A stretch of 64,000 nucleotides of DNA, taken from the NCBI GenBank assembly GCA_015501605.1, contig JADNRZ010000002.1, positions 2,728,001-2,792,000 on the forward strand, read 5' to 3'. The translations under genes and the position numbers were made by a program. Positions 34,666 through 46,611 of the stretch are shown one piece after another. The notes under the pieces are model-generated. The model did no database searches and was not told the DNA's origin. It saw only the letters and a list, made by a program, of their open reading frames with translations. Positions within the stretch are counted from its first letter, which is position 1. Each line of letters starts with the position of its first letter. Source of the stretch: Panaeolus papilionaceus (lineage: Eukaryota; Basidiomycota; Agaricomycetes; Agaricales).

Positions 34666-37614
34666 TCAAAAATCACTCATCCCTGTCAGATTTTCGTAAC
34701 GATTCAGAGTTTTTGCGACCTCGGCAGGCGTCAAAAACCTGTTGGCGTGAAGCATCTGAAAATGTTTGTCTAGGGTCAGCACATCAGACAGCCGTGTTTT
34801 GGAAGATAGGGAACTTACTAGGAGCCAGTACCGTAGCCCATCCCACCCAGAAGCCAGATAAATGAATTTCCAGTAGTAATCTACGAACTCTGACACGCCT
34901 TTGGCATAATTGGATATAAATTTAGTCCTATGATAAAGAATTAAAACCCTCAAAAAGTACAACGCCGATAAATGACTTCGTACCTATTTAAAATAATCCA
35001 GCGAGCCCACAGCGCATGCATGATTTTGTACTCTTCCTTTATGTCATCGGATTCATATATTTCCTCCTCTCTGTCGATGACTTCCCAGCTCAACAAACCG
35101 TAGGGTTCCAGAGGCAATGTTCCCAAAAGGTCATAGAGACAGGGGCCACCCGGTCGACATGAATAAAGTACCATCGAACCGCCATAGTCGGATTTAGCTG
35201 GTAAATAAGGGTAGCGTGCAGCAGGGCCCAAAGGGTTGTCTGGATTTGGTGGTGGGAGCTCTGAATGGTACGTAACCTGTTTTTCAGGCAGGCTGCTTGC
35301 AAGTGAGCTTTGATGGGGTGACGGGGCAGACCTGCTCAGTGATAAAGTTATACTTGGCTCATGTAGCTCCTCTTTCTTATGGGCTGGCGGGGTTGTGGTC
35401 TCGAATATTTCTTGATCGCTGGACTGACCTAACTCTGGCGACTGAGGTGGCGAAAGAGCGACGTAGGGAAGGATAGAAAGGTCATATGCCCTCCTACCGG
35501 TACTTATGATAGGCGTGGCAGGTTCACTGTTTTCTTGTTCGTCAGGTGAATTATTGGCCGCTCTATGATTACTCTGTTTTAATAAAAACACATGAAGCAG
35601 GGAGAGAACTGAATCCGGAACGTACAGATCGTCGCCATGGTTGTTTTGGTCCATTGTTTCTGGGATCAGCACCCTTAGTTTCCACAATGTTAAATCCTGC
35701 ATTCATTGATCATTAATGAGTTAGGCGCCCAAGATTAAGTTGCCCACCTGATTTTCTTCGACGTGCCATTCATGCACTATCTCCGGGTGGTCCCATGAGA
35801 GATGGCATTGCAACATTTCTCGCGTCCGAAACGTTCCCAATAGCCTGCACAAAGGGCAGGAATAGGTATCTGTCACGGTCTCGTAAAAGATACCGTCCAC
35901 ATGCTCGTAGCGAAACCTGAGAGAAAAGGATTGATTATCTGCATAGATAGGGACATGGGCTTGTTGACATCGCCCCAGAAACCCCGCTGCCAGATTTCGT
36001 TTCAGGAACGGTAGTTGTTTTGTAGCCTGCATGCGTATAGTCGGGAGCGTAAGGGATCGTACTGCGGCCTTTATCCTCTGGATAGATTCCGACTGATTTG
36101 TTAGTGAAACGCCTGGTTCCTCATCACCACTTCTATCGCCGTATGCAGAAGGTGTTGTAGATGCTCTTCGACTGTTCGGGTTAGATAAACTTGCAGGGTG
36201 CCTAACTTCCAGAGCCCCCAGATCTGAATCCTGGGCTTCATGTTCAGACCCACTATCTGACGCATAAAATGAGTAAAGCTTTCGAGCTGCTTTTCGCTTT
36301 GTTAACACGGGTACTATTGACGATCTAGAGAATGGAATCATCAGAAAACATAGTAGGTGAGGACGAATGTAGGACAGTAGCGTACTCATCCTGTGCTGGT
36401 AAGGGAGGACTCTCTGGCTCGGAAGCTGTCGCAAAACCATCTGTCTCATCTTCAGTCCCTACCACCTCTGGAATACATGGAGGGCTGGCCATAGGTACAT
36501 CAAGTAGTGCATCGGAATTGTTGCCTTCAGGTGAACCTGCCTGTTCTCTTAACTCAATCTCCTGTGGCTGAAGCTGAGTGGTGTCGTCTGAGTCACTGGC
36601 ACTTTCTTCAACACCATTGACAACTAGACGGAGATTTGGTGAAATATTGGCTTGTAGATGTGTAGGGTCTGTGATGCTGATTTCGTCTCTGAGGACCTTG
36701 CGCAAGCCCCGCATCCTACCAGATGCAAGAAAATTATGACTGCCTGACTTGATTTTCGCTTTTCTGTGAATGACCTGCTCCTGATCTAACTGCTGCCACA
36801 ATAACAAACTCCCTGAGGTGGACTTGGTCACTGAAGCAGATGTTGAATCTGTGGTAAAAGCGGCCTGCCCTGCCACTTCGCGCTTCTGTTTGTTTGATGA
36901 TGCTTTGGATGGATTTTGAGGTGAAATACGGGCTAAATAATGCAAGGTGCTGCCAGTGAAACATTTAACCTAGATACAATAATAACAACCCTCACCTGTG
37001 GCAAATACCGAAGCTTGAGGTGTCAATGTCTTTTTGGTTGCAGTGAGTGAGGTTCGTTTTCTCTATGGATCCCATGATGAGAATGTAGATATAGTTTCTG
37101 ACATAGAGTAGATTTACCTGAGAGGTACCACTATCATGCAGGTCGCCACGAATAATGGCCTTATTTTGTGCTGTCTGTTTGCTTCTTGCTGTTAATCGAG
37201 GAGTGTAGCTGAGATCATGATTGTCATTTTCTTCAGGATTATTATTTGCATAAAAGGCAGCTATGTTGCCCTCCTAATACACAGAGAAATACACCTATGA
37301 GCGCACAAGGTTACACCTTGCAAGGAAGTGGTCCCGACCTCCGTTGAACGTGAGCTAGCATTTGTGTTCTTCGCCTTTAGCCTAGTAGGTGTTTGAGCCG
37401 GGAGCCTAATGATGGATGCAAATTTGGCACATCTATCTTGATGAAACCAAAGATCGCTGAGAGATGGGAATGTCAAAGCGCAAGGACAGCGATGCATGGA
37501 TTGTGAGTAGAATATAGTACCGGAGAAATCAACAGCTCGATGGGATAATTCAGAAAAATCGATAATGTATACAACACAGTGTGTAAGCGCCTTATCTGCA
37601 AAGCGATGACCGTC
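34666..37614 (-). CDS. SUZ12-like Polycomb PRC2 subunit (C2H2 finger plus VEFS-box)
   Basis: Candidate subunit of Polycomb repressive complex 2, which methylates H3K27. Supporting parts in order: a Cys/His-rich N-terminal block CPCALTFPSLSDLWFHQDRC near 37440-37500; a long acidic, Ser-rich linker (36300-36950); a zinc finger CPLCRLLGTF...CHLSWDH (C-x2-C-x14-H-x4-H) near 35800-35860; and a C-terminal VEFS-like box with EEEIYESDDIKEEYKIMHAL, WARWIILNR and FVDYYWKFI. Introns split these blocks. The stop is at 34666-34668. The N-terminus is unresolved: the first supported exon reaches 37614, but I could not join it to an upstream ATG, and the internal Met at 37497 is the fallback. Other VEFS proteins are possible. 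Confidence 0.78.
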
Positions 37615-37840
37615 CTAAATAACAACAAAGGGTGAGCAGTTTGGACAAACTGGACAACTATTTGGCGATGGTCAGGGGGGATGAACGCATGAACGAAAAA
37701 ATCAGGTCAAGAATTCCATCGTGTGAACTTGCAGCTTTGAACAACTCCATCACTGTAAGTGTTCAATTGTCTATGCGAAACGCGACCCGAGGCTTATTTC
37801 ACTTTCATCTCATTTACTCTAGAATAATTGCCAGCCAAAA
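37615..37840. promoter_or_regulatory. Shared divergent promoter of SUZ12-like and HDAC genes
   Basis: Only about 226 bp separate the supported ends of the two head-to-head genes, so regulatory sequence must be shared. It also contains an intron-like segment (37755-37822, GTAAGT...CTAG) on the plus strand, either a 5'UTR intron or part of an N-terminal extension of the HDAC. Confidence 0.6.
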
Positions 37841-40186
37841 ATGTCTGTGAAAATGACTCCTCTGGATGGCGAAAACCAGAAGAAACGTGTGGTATGATAT
37901 TATTTATTCCCGATAAATCTCCATATCTTTGAAGTTCACCCCCACATAGTGTTATTTCTTCGATTCAGATATTGGAGGCTTCCATTATGGACCTGGCCAT
38001 CCGTAAGTAATGCACTGTATACCTCTCGAATATTGTCGTGGCTCTGACACGGTAAAATACAGGATGAAGCCTACGCGCATAAGGATGTGCCATTCATTGG
38101 TTATGAATTATGGCCTGTATCAAAAAATGGAGATCTTCGTAGGCTTTGTCGCTTGTATGTTGGTATAATCAGTTGACTTTTCCTTAGAGAGCCAAACCAG
38201 CAACCAAGCGCGAAATGACACAATTTCATTCCGACGAATATGTAGATTTCCTTGGTAGGATTACACCGAGCAACATGAACTCTTACGTGAAGGAACAGCA
38301 CAAATGTTAGTTTGCTCTGGAACTATGGAAAAAAATGCTGACAATATTATCAAGACAATGTTGGAGACGATTGCCCCGTTTTCGATGGGCTTTTTGAATA
38401 CTGCTCTATCTCGGCTGGTGGTTCCATGGGTAAGTTCATGCACCCTGTTTCTGAAAGGGATTTGTCTCATTGAAGTCACTCAGAGGGTGCTGCTCGCTTA
38501 AGCAGGGACAAATGCGACATTGCAGTAAACTGGGCGGGAGGTTTACACCACGCCAAGAAGAGTGAAGCGAGTGGCTTTTGTTATGTCAATGGTAATGTTG
38601 GCCCTTGGAATGTGTTCTTCTATCTCAACATAAAACAACTTCACAGATATTGTTTTGGGCATTCTCGAACTATTAAGGTAAGCCGTTCTTAAACATTATT
38701 TGGTGTCGTGGTCATATATCTAACGTCGAGTAGATATCACAATCGAGTTTTGTACATTGACATTGACGTGCATCACGGAGATGGTGTCGAAGAGGCCTTC
38801 TACACAACAGATCGAGTTATGACCGTTAGCTTCCATAAGTACGGTGAATACTTCCCAGGGACAGGAGAACTAAGGGTAAGTTTCAATGCTATCTTCATAT
38901 TTTTTTTCATCACACGGTAATTGTCTTTCAGGATGTTGGAGTAATGAAAGGGAAATACTATGCACTGAATTTCCCTCTTCGTGATGGCATTTCAGATGAA
39001 AACTACAAATCCGTTTTTGAACCAGTGAGTACGCACTGAGCCACAGTCGTTCAGGGGGGATGACGTGTTGGGCATAGGTTATTCAAAAGGTTATGGAGAC
39101 CTACGATCCTTCGGCGATTGTTTTACAGTGTGGGACAGACTCGCTGTCAGGAGACAAACTGGGTTGCCTCAATTTGTCGATGCGAGGTGAATCTTTTCAA
39201 ATATTGTTGATCGTCCAGAAATTAACCTTTCTTATTTGTTGGAAGGGCATGCCAACTGCGTCAAGTTCGTAAAATCGTTCAACAAACCTCTGCTTCTTCT
39301 CGGGGGTGGGGGTTATACTATGCGGAACGTCAGCAGAGCTTGGGCGTATGAAACAGGGTTGGCTGCTGGTGTTGAACTTGGCCCAGGTTTGCGTTTGTTC
39401 CTGTTTTCATCTACCATGCTCGTTAACCTGTGGCTTTTAGAAATCCCTCTGAACGAATATTACGAGTATTTTGGCCCAGATTATGAGCTCGACGTGAAAT
39501 CGTCAAACACCGATGACTTGAATACTCCTGCGTACCTAGAACGTGTCAAGCGAATTGTGCTTGAAAATTTGAGACATGCTGGTGGTCCCCCCAGTGTTCA
39601 GATGTCAGGTTGGTCTCCTTCATTTTTGTCATTCTACGGAGTTAAATCTCAACATTATCTAGATATCCCAACAACACCTTTGGATGCCGAGATGGACGAT
39701 CTTAACCAGGACGAAGACCTTGACGACCCAAATGAAAGGAGGCCAATGCGACTGTTGGACTCTCGCATACAAAATGACGGTGAACTCTCCGACTCAGACG
39801 ACGAAGGTGAGGGAGGTCGTCGAGATCATGCCAGTTACCGTGAAAAAGGAAGCAACGGAGGGAGTCACAAATTCGGTATCGGAGGCGGTATCTTGAATAA
39901 CGCTACATCTATCCATGGTGCAGGTCCGAGTGGCCATCAAACAGCCATCAGAATTTTGAACACATCAACAGCTGAACCCATGGACGTTGCAACGCCATCG
40001 ACGGAGAGCGGTGGGCTCGAACCTGTCGGAGAGGTAGTTGACACCAAGAGGTCATCATCAAGTGTAGCAGCCCCATCTGCATCACCCCCTCACGAAAGTA
40101 GTGCATCAGAAAAGCCAGCTGAAGACCTTACGATAGATGACAAGGACAAGATGGTCATTGATGGAGAGGAAACCCCGAACTCATAA
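37841..40186 (+). CDS. Class I histone deacetylase, Rpd3 type
   Basis: Zinc-dependent deacetylase, catalytic core of Rpd3/Sin3 corepressor complexes in the nucleus. Twelve exons sum to 1743 nt (580 aa). Landmarks: [38 protein letters not shown], the His dyad in [17 protein letters not shown], zinc ligands in [17 protein letters not shown] and [14 protein letters not shown], and the catalytic Tyr in [17 protein letters not shown]. The C-terminal 200 residues are acidic and disordered, as in fungal Rpd3. The start at 37841 (MSVKM) is the standard one. An in-frame alternative from ATG 37668 through a spliced 87-nt exon would add 35 residues. Confidence 0.95.
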
Positions 40187-40536
40187 GTAACCATTGGCAA
40201 TTGTTGCCGATGAACGATTATTGATTATTCACCTTTTATACACCCTTGCTATATTCGCGCTTTGTAACTATTAGATTCTGTATTCTTGTCATTAATATAC
40301 GTTCTTGGCTCCCAGTACTCGAGATGTTGAACAAGCTCTTAAGTTCGACTTCAAATAGACATTGCTAGACAACGGCCCTCAGCGCCAACAGTCGAACTCA
40401 GTGCTGGAGATTAGGAGCCGCAATTTTCTAACACGTGACACGACGCGCAGCCATTTATTTCTTCCCAGGAGGGGGTTCAACCATCTAACTTAAGTACCTC
40501 GAATTGTCTTCTCGAACTCCTCAACCCCTTCAAGCT
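40187..40536. other. Intergenic, HDAC 3' flank and XPA promoter
   Basis: Short AT-rich spacer with no coding signal. Confidence 0.5.
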
Positions 40537-41704
40537 ATGGCAGAGGCTTCTGGGTCTAATTCAGCGCTAAATTTATCCACCGGCGCTACCGTTTCTTCTG
40601 AGGCAGAAAACACAAGATTGGTGGAGCTAAATAGGCTAAAAGGTAATATATCTGGATCAGTCATTTCCAAGTCAAAGCATTCACGGTACCTACTAAGCAA
40701 AGGCTAGACAACGAGAAAAGGAGCAGAGCGCCTCCATATCGTCTACTGTCAATGTCAACAACAAGCGGCCACTTGAAAGCTCTGATTCTGCAGCATCGAC
40801 GACCAAGCCGTTGAAGCGCGACTCGCGTCTTGGATCTTATTTTGAATATGACCTATCTAAAATGGTCAACACGAAGGGAGGTTTCTTAGTGGACGAGGGT
40901 AACAGGACAGAGGAGTTGATGAAGATGCGAGAAAAGGAACGCGAGCAGCAGAGGAAAAAGCATAACTTGGAGTCGGACATTCGTTTGTCAAATTAATCAA
41001 CTCAGCATTCCAAGAGGCTGACTTATTATCCCAGCTTTCTATCTTGATAACTCTCGCAATCCAAAATGCAGAGAATGTAACTCAGTGGATATTGACCAGG
41101 AATTTATGCAGGTATTCCGATGTCTTGTTTGCAAAAATTGCCAAAACGAAAAGCCAGAGAAGTACAGTTTGTTGACGAAAACCGAGTGCAAAACGGTACC
41201 TATTGTCTTTGTCTGCTTATCTGCTGCTAAACTCTGAATGCTTGCCTTAGGATTACCTATTAACAGATCGTATGTTCGAACCCTTAAACTCCTGCAAATG
41301 CACGTCTCAATTGCGAACCATCGATTATTTTCATTTTAGCGGAACTTAAAGACGAGGATGTTATGCCCCACTTACTAAAGGCCAATCCCCACAAGTCTAC
41401 GTATGCGAACATGATGTTGTTCCTTCGCTATCAGGTAGAAGAGTTCGCCTGGAAGAAGTGGGGTTCGCCGGAGGCATTGGATGCGGAATACGAACGCCGG
41501 ACTGATGAAAAACAGAAGAAAAAGAATAAGAAGTTCGAGCAAAGTCTCAAGGAGTTAAGGAAGCGCACCAAGGAAGGGATCTGGCAACGTCGGAAGGATG
41601 AAGAGCACAGGCATGAATTTGGGCCTGTGGAAGACGTTGGCAACGGAGTAGGAAAGCAAACATGTCATTCATGTGGGTTTTCTATCGAGGTGGAGGAATT
41701 ATAG
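40537..41704 (+). CDS. DNA repair protein XPA/Rad14
   Basis: Damage-verification scaffold of nucleotide excision repair, nuclear. Exons 40537-40642, 40698-40982, 41035-41195, 41251-41269 (19 nt) and 41340-41704 join to 311 aa. Landmarks: the N-terminal RLKAKARQREKEQ helix, the XPA zinc finger CRECNSVDIDQEFMQVFRC followed by LVCKNC (C-x2-C-x17-C-x2-C), KYSLLTKTECKTDYLLTDPE and NPHKSTYANMMLFLRYQVEE, then a basic coiled helix (KKKNKKFEQSLKELRKRTKE) and a C-terminal CHSCGFSIEVEEL typical of Rad14. The second exon acceptor was set at 40697 because it restores frame and the conserved helix. Confidence 0.93.
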
Positions 41705-42165
41705 TATTTAATAACGATTCATGGACATTCTTCTATTTACCCATAATACCCAATGCCTTCATTGACTATATAGTAGTAGTAAGGATATGTAACTCTACAC
41801 ACAAAATACGCAGAGAATGACTTTCTTCTGAGTGCAGCCAGCACGTATATGGAGGATACATACATACACGAGTAAGTAACTAGCACTGACTTTTAAGTGT
41901 TGCCCAATAAATAGGATATCGGTTTCAAAGGCAACCTTTGGTCCTCAATTGTCGATTCAATATCTGCCGGGTTACCAAGCCTCATCAGTCGGCAACAAAT
42001 GTTTCCCGAGCCGAATCTGCTGGTTACTGATGACCTCAGGAATGAGTTCGCCATAAAAGCAGTCACCTCTATTCATAGAATTTTCCACCTCTTGCACACT
42101 CTTGCACACTCTTGCACAACGTTATCAAGAACCTTCAAACCTGACTTCTGGTTCACCATCTTGAT
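41705..42165. other. XPA 3' flank and thioesterase promoter
   Basis: AT-rich spacer. The only structure seen is the 10-bp triple repeat at 42091-42118. Confidence 0.5.
42091..42118 (+). repeat. Three tandem copies of CTTGCACACT
   Basis: Two exact copies and a third diverged at its end, lying 48 bp before the thioesterase start codon, thus in the leader or core promoter. Confidence 0.9.
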
Positions 42166-43667
42166 ATGTCTGAAGACGGTCTTAATCAAGCGGAACATGA
42201 ACAAATATCCACATCTCTGGATGTTGAGCAAATCGAAGTTAACCTCTTTCGTTCCAAGTCCCTATGGCTGCCAATGCGAGCGCGAGGAGTATTTGGAGGG
42301 TATGTTTTTTTTGCTGGCTATTGCTTTCAATTTTAGACCTAACCTCGTTTCAGTCAAGTAATCAGCCAGGCCTTGGTATCGGCGACAAACTGTATAGACC
42401 CTTCACTCGCGCTCCATGTAAGAATTTTTGCTGGGCATGAATAGCATGTATATATCGTTCTAACCTTCCTCTGAACTTCTATCGATAGTCACTTCATGTC
42501 AGTAATTCCTTCGACATTTTCCTTTTCCCTTACTTACGTCCCCCAGTGCTACTTTCTATTGAGCGCGTCGTCAACGACCCCTATCATTTATCATGTTGAG
42601 AGGTTGAGAGACGGCAAATCTTACGCCACGCGCTCAGTAAAAGCTGTACAGAACGGCCGTATAGTATTTATTATGTTATGCTCCTTCCAGAAACCCGAAC
42701 CTTGGCAACCCTCACACCAATGGACAATGCCCGATGTGCAACCACCCGAACAATGCGAGGACGAGGAAAACAGTTATATGAGAGTAATAAACAATCCCCA
42801 AGCATCTCCAGAGCTCCGAAGGTTATTCCAAGACCGACTCGTGGTAAGTTTGGTCTATCATGGCTGTGGTTATGTCAAGACACCCTGACTCGTGGCGCAG
42901 GAAAGAACTCGTAGCCCAATAGCTATTAAGTTAGCGAAAGCTCACCACATTACTAAGGACGGAATTGTCCGCTATATGTACTGGATGAAAGCCCGAGATA
43001 TACCAAAATACGAAGCTCATTTCCAGAAGGTGAGCATATATTTTAATCTCTACGAACCTTCTCCAACTGTCCTACAGTGTATTTTGGCTTATGAGTCAGA
43101 TTTGCATTTGTAAGTTTCAAAAACATCGATTCTGAATCTCGACTCATGCGTAGCAGTATTATCACCGCATCCCGAATCATGGGGCTTAAACGTGGTGGAT
43201 CCGGCCCAGATTCGTTGAGCATGACTGTGAGTACCTTATCAATATCACATAGGATAGGAAAATAACCTTTGTTAGTCCACGCTTGACCATTCCATCTGGT
43301 TTTATAAGTGAGTGGGCGAATTCATTGTATCCGCCTAGACCTATTACTCATAAATAACACAGTAATGACTTTGACACTGGCGATTGGCTGCTTTATGAGG
43401 CAAGTAAACTCCTGAACTCACTTGGAATTTCTCGACTAACCATCTCGCTGCACTTAGATGGACTGCCCTCGTGCTGGTTCTGGACGGGGCATCGTACATG
43501 GAAGGGTAACGACAGTGTTTATACGGCTTATTATCTCAGCGCTTAATACCTTTTAGATGTTCACTCGAGACGGCATACTTATCGCCGTCCTATCTCAAGA
43601 AGGCGTCGTGCGCGCAAATATCAGGGGCCCCGAGGATTCGATCGCCAAGGCTGCCGTCAAGCTCTGA
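42166..43667 (+). CDS. Acyl-CoA thioesterase II (TesB/ACOT8 type)
   Basis: Hydrolyses acyl-CoA to fatty acid and CoA; eukaryotic relatives work in peroxisomal beta-oxidation. Eleven exons sum to 966 nt (321 aa). Double hot-dog landmarks: VEQIEVNLFRSKSLW, ARGVFGGQVISQALVSAT, HSLHCYFLL, PIIYHVERLRDGKSYATRSV, VQNGRIVFIMLCSFQ, TLDHSIWFYNNDFDTGDWLL and DCPRAGSGRGIVHGRMFTRD. Exon 42489-42497 is only 9 nt and supplies SLH of the conserved HSLH-YFL motif. The intron after 43399 begins GC (GAG|GCAAGT), a GC-AG intron. The C-terminus AAVKL resembles, but does not exactly match, a PTS1 signal. Confidence 0.94.
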
Positions 43668-46611
43668 ATGTCTAACGAATATCTACTGTCATACCCAGCT
43701 AGATCAATCTCAGTCTGATTTTCCGTCATTGGTTTGTTGCGTATTTATCTCTCAACTTCATCTTATTCATTAATCAGCACTCACACTGCTGAATTCTTAA
43801 TACAAGCAGGAGCACACATTTTGTCACTTATATGATACTTCCCTGATGCATCCAAGCATTTTCTCATTTTGTTGGATGAAGTTATTATTTGACCCCTTCA
43901 ACCCACCTATGACTTATAAGCAATTCCTCCTCCAATAACTGGTATATACTGTCACAACACCACGAACTGAGGTGATTTTTGGGAATCTGTGCTGGAACCT
44001 GGAATGTCTCTTTGAGAAGGTTTGGATCTTCAGCACAAAATTCTCAAAAAATTACCCCAGTATGTGAAGTGCACACGTGCCGGAGGGCACCTTAGCTGCC
44101 TGCCCCATAGATTGTTCCTTGTCCTGGCCACTCAGTTATTATCCTTGTTCGCTTCTCTAATGAAATTCACCCATGCAACCTGCACAAACCGGTTACCTGG
44201 TTCAAGCCTGGTTCATTCACCATTAATTTACTGAGTGGTTGAGTTCAGAATCAATTCAAATGTCCTGGACTCCTGGAAACTTGCGACTATTCATTCCCTC
44301 AACTTCTTCTGTCTGCCATACTAATTTTGACTTTTGACCCTGCCTTTCAATAGCGGTGATTACCCACTGTAAGTCAATGAGATATTCTTTAAAAAATTGA
44401 AACTTTATGGGTAGCTTTTCACTAGAGCATCACACGCTGTACTGACCGTCACAGTCTTACAAAGAGAGCGCACTACAATCTACCCCATTGACGTAGAGCC
44501 CGCTAAAGAGAAACCAAGAAGGTGAGCTTTGGATATAGTTGCTTATACTATACTTGGATTGCTGACGCTATTCCAGTCCATTACAAAAAGAAAATTGTAT
44601 TAAACTAATCCACATTTGGTCTGAATTAAAACAAAGGTGCTAAAGTGGTTAATGCGTGGAGACTGCGCTAGATGATGGATGGTGGAGGAAGTCAAGTCAA
44701 AAATACAAAGGCGCACCGCTGGGCGCTCTATTGCATCTGAAGCGCCCTACCCCCGTTTTCCCATTCAATCTATCATTTCATATTTTACATGGAGCCACGT
44801 CAATGCTTAGCGAACAATACCAGGATAAGGAATTCCTTATACTTGCTACATTTATATATGCTAGCAACTTTGTGCTGGATTTTATTCTCCGGTGCCTTGC
44901 CTTGTGTGGGACAGCCGATCATTATGATAAGCACTTGCCAAATTTTGGACAATTACACACCTTTACACAAGTCGAAGCGAAGAGCGTCGTTATGAAGCCA
45001 GTTACCAGGTAACAAATCGACAACGGGTGCTGAGTGATATATAATTAATGATCTTCATGTTGCATGCGTAGAGCCTGACGAGATCCATCAGACATAACTG
45101 GAATTCCAGGGTCCCTTGCTTTCGAAGACGAGCCAAGTTTTTTGTTTTTGTTTTTGGGTATGCAATAGCAGTCTACGTGTTAGTACAGTATATGGCGTTG
45201 AAGTACATACTCCTTTAGAACTATATAAGGGGGTTATGTCGACTTGATGTTGAGACCTCTCAAGGTCTCCTGCAAAATGTTGAAAGCATTGGGTCCATCA
45301 CAAACCAAATCTGCTACCAGTAGACTCGTCGTTCTGGGAATGGGAATAAAATCTAAAGCTAAGGTATTCAGGAATACCCAAGAAGTCACAACATGTGCAC
45401 CCTGATATCATGAGATTCTGAAGAATCGTAAGAATCGCCACAGAGTTACCACCCAAGCTCCGCGCCTTTTGTTCTCGGACGGAAAACGTGGAACAGTGCC
45501 CAGGCAAGTTGACACGCGTAGAAACTTGAAGGCGTGTTATTCTTGTATTGATCGATACGAGAAGTCCGTCGACAATTATATCAGCACTGGGTTCCATAAG
45601 AGGGACTGATTGAAACAATAAGAGCTCATCACAGGGGTAGCAAGATGTCCTCTCCAAAAGCCAGTGTTCCTCTCATGCAACTTATGACGTGCCGGTTGTA
45701 CGTATGTGTCAACATAAAGCTGAGGAACCCTGGTGAGCACGGATACAGAAAGAGGCAGGTAGTTGGCTGAGGTCCCTGAAATATGGATCTGGAAGCTGCG
45801 GAAGGTGGGACCATGACCTGGACACAAGCCCCAGGGTTTGTTGAGAGAATAAGCTTTTTAACCCCGTCTTTCAAATCTGTGGTACATATCACAGACTATC
45901 ACTCGCTTGTCATGGGATACGTCGAACACCAGAATGATGAATGGAAATGAAAAGAAATAAGTAAAGAAAGCCGGGAAGTTGAAACAGAGGGACTTATGAC
46001 GGGTTGATTAATAAAATGAAATAGTGCAGAAAAGGATAAAGTCTGTGAAGATTCGCAGCAATGGAGTGGTGTGGGGTAGGCATCCCATCCCAGGATCGGC
46101 CAGATGTGTCATAATGACGGCCGAAAAATCCCTACATCACCGATCAGAATGTTGAATAGCACGAATCACGAATGAGATGACTGGGCTCAGAAGGAGAAGG
46201 CAGGATCACAGTTAGCATCACAACGTTTTCGAAGAACGCGGTACATTTTACAAGTGATATGCAGCAAAAAGGCGATGATCAAGCTCCGTTCCACCCAAGA
46301 AAAGACAACCGGAAATATTAGCCGTATAATATGAAGAGAAAGAATGATGAATAGCAGAACAATCGATAACAAGAGATGTGATGGAATGAGAAGGTAGACA
46401 TGTTGCCGTAGAATGACAGCAAGCAGAGTCGTGAGTGCAAGGCATGTTCGTAAATTTCGCGTGAATAAGTGATCTATATGGCGTATGTACAAACACAGTA
46501 GAGCGCATGCACAATTGTTGAATATTGAACCATATAAATTTCGTGGCCTTAGCGAATGAGGCCAAGATAAGGACGTACATGCGCTCTACCGTCAGAGAAG
46601 AAAAAAACATC
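43668..46611. other. About 2.9 kb without a supported gene
   Basis: Open frames at 44656-45012 (plus) and 45298-45892 (minus, three overlapping) give no recognisable domain and do not join into a longer product. The minus-strand set has the Leu/Pro-rich look of decayed F-box genes. The 3' part is downstream sequence of eS27. Confidence 0.45.

Noticed and set aside
44637..44700. tRNA-like start (GTGGTTAATGCGTGG…)
   Set aside because: No T arm, B box or closing acceptor stem follows.
45298..45892. Possible F-box/LRR protein on the minus strand
   Set aside because: Three overlapping frames but no F-box motif and no splice path joining them; at most a decayed gene.
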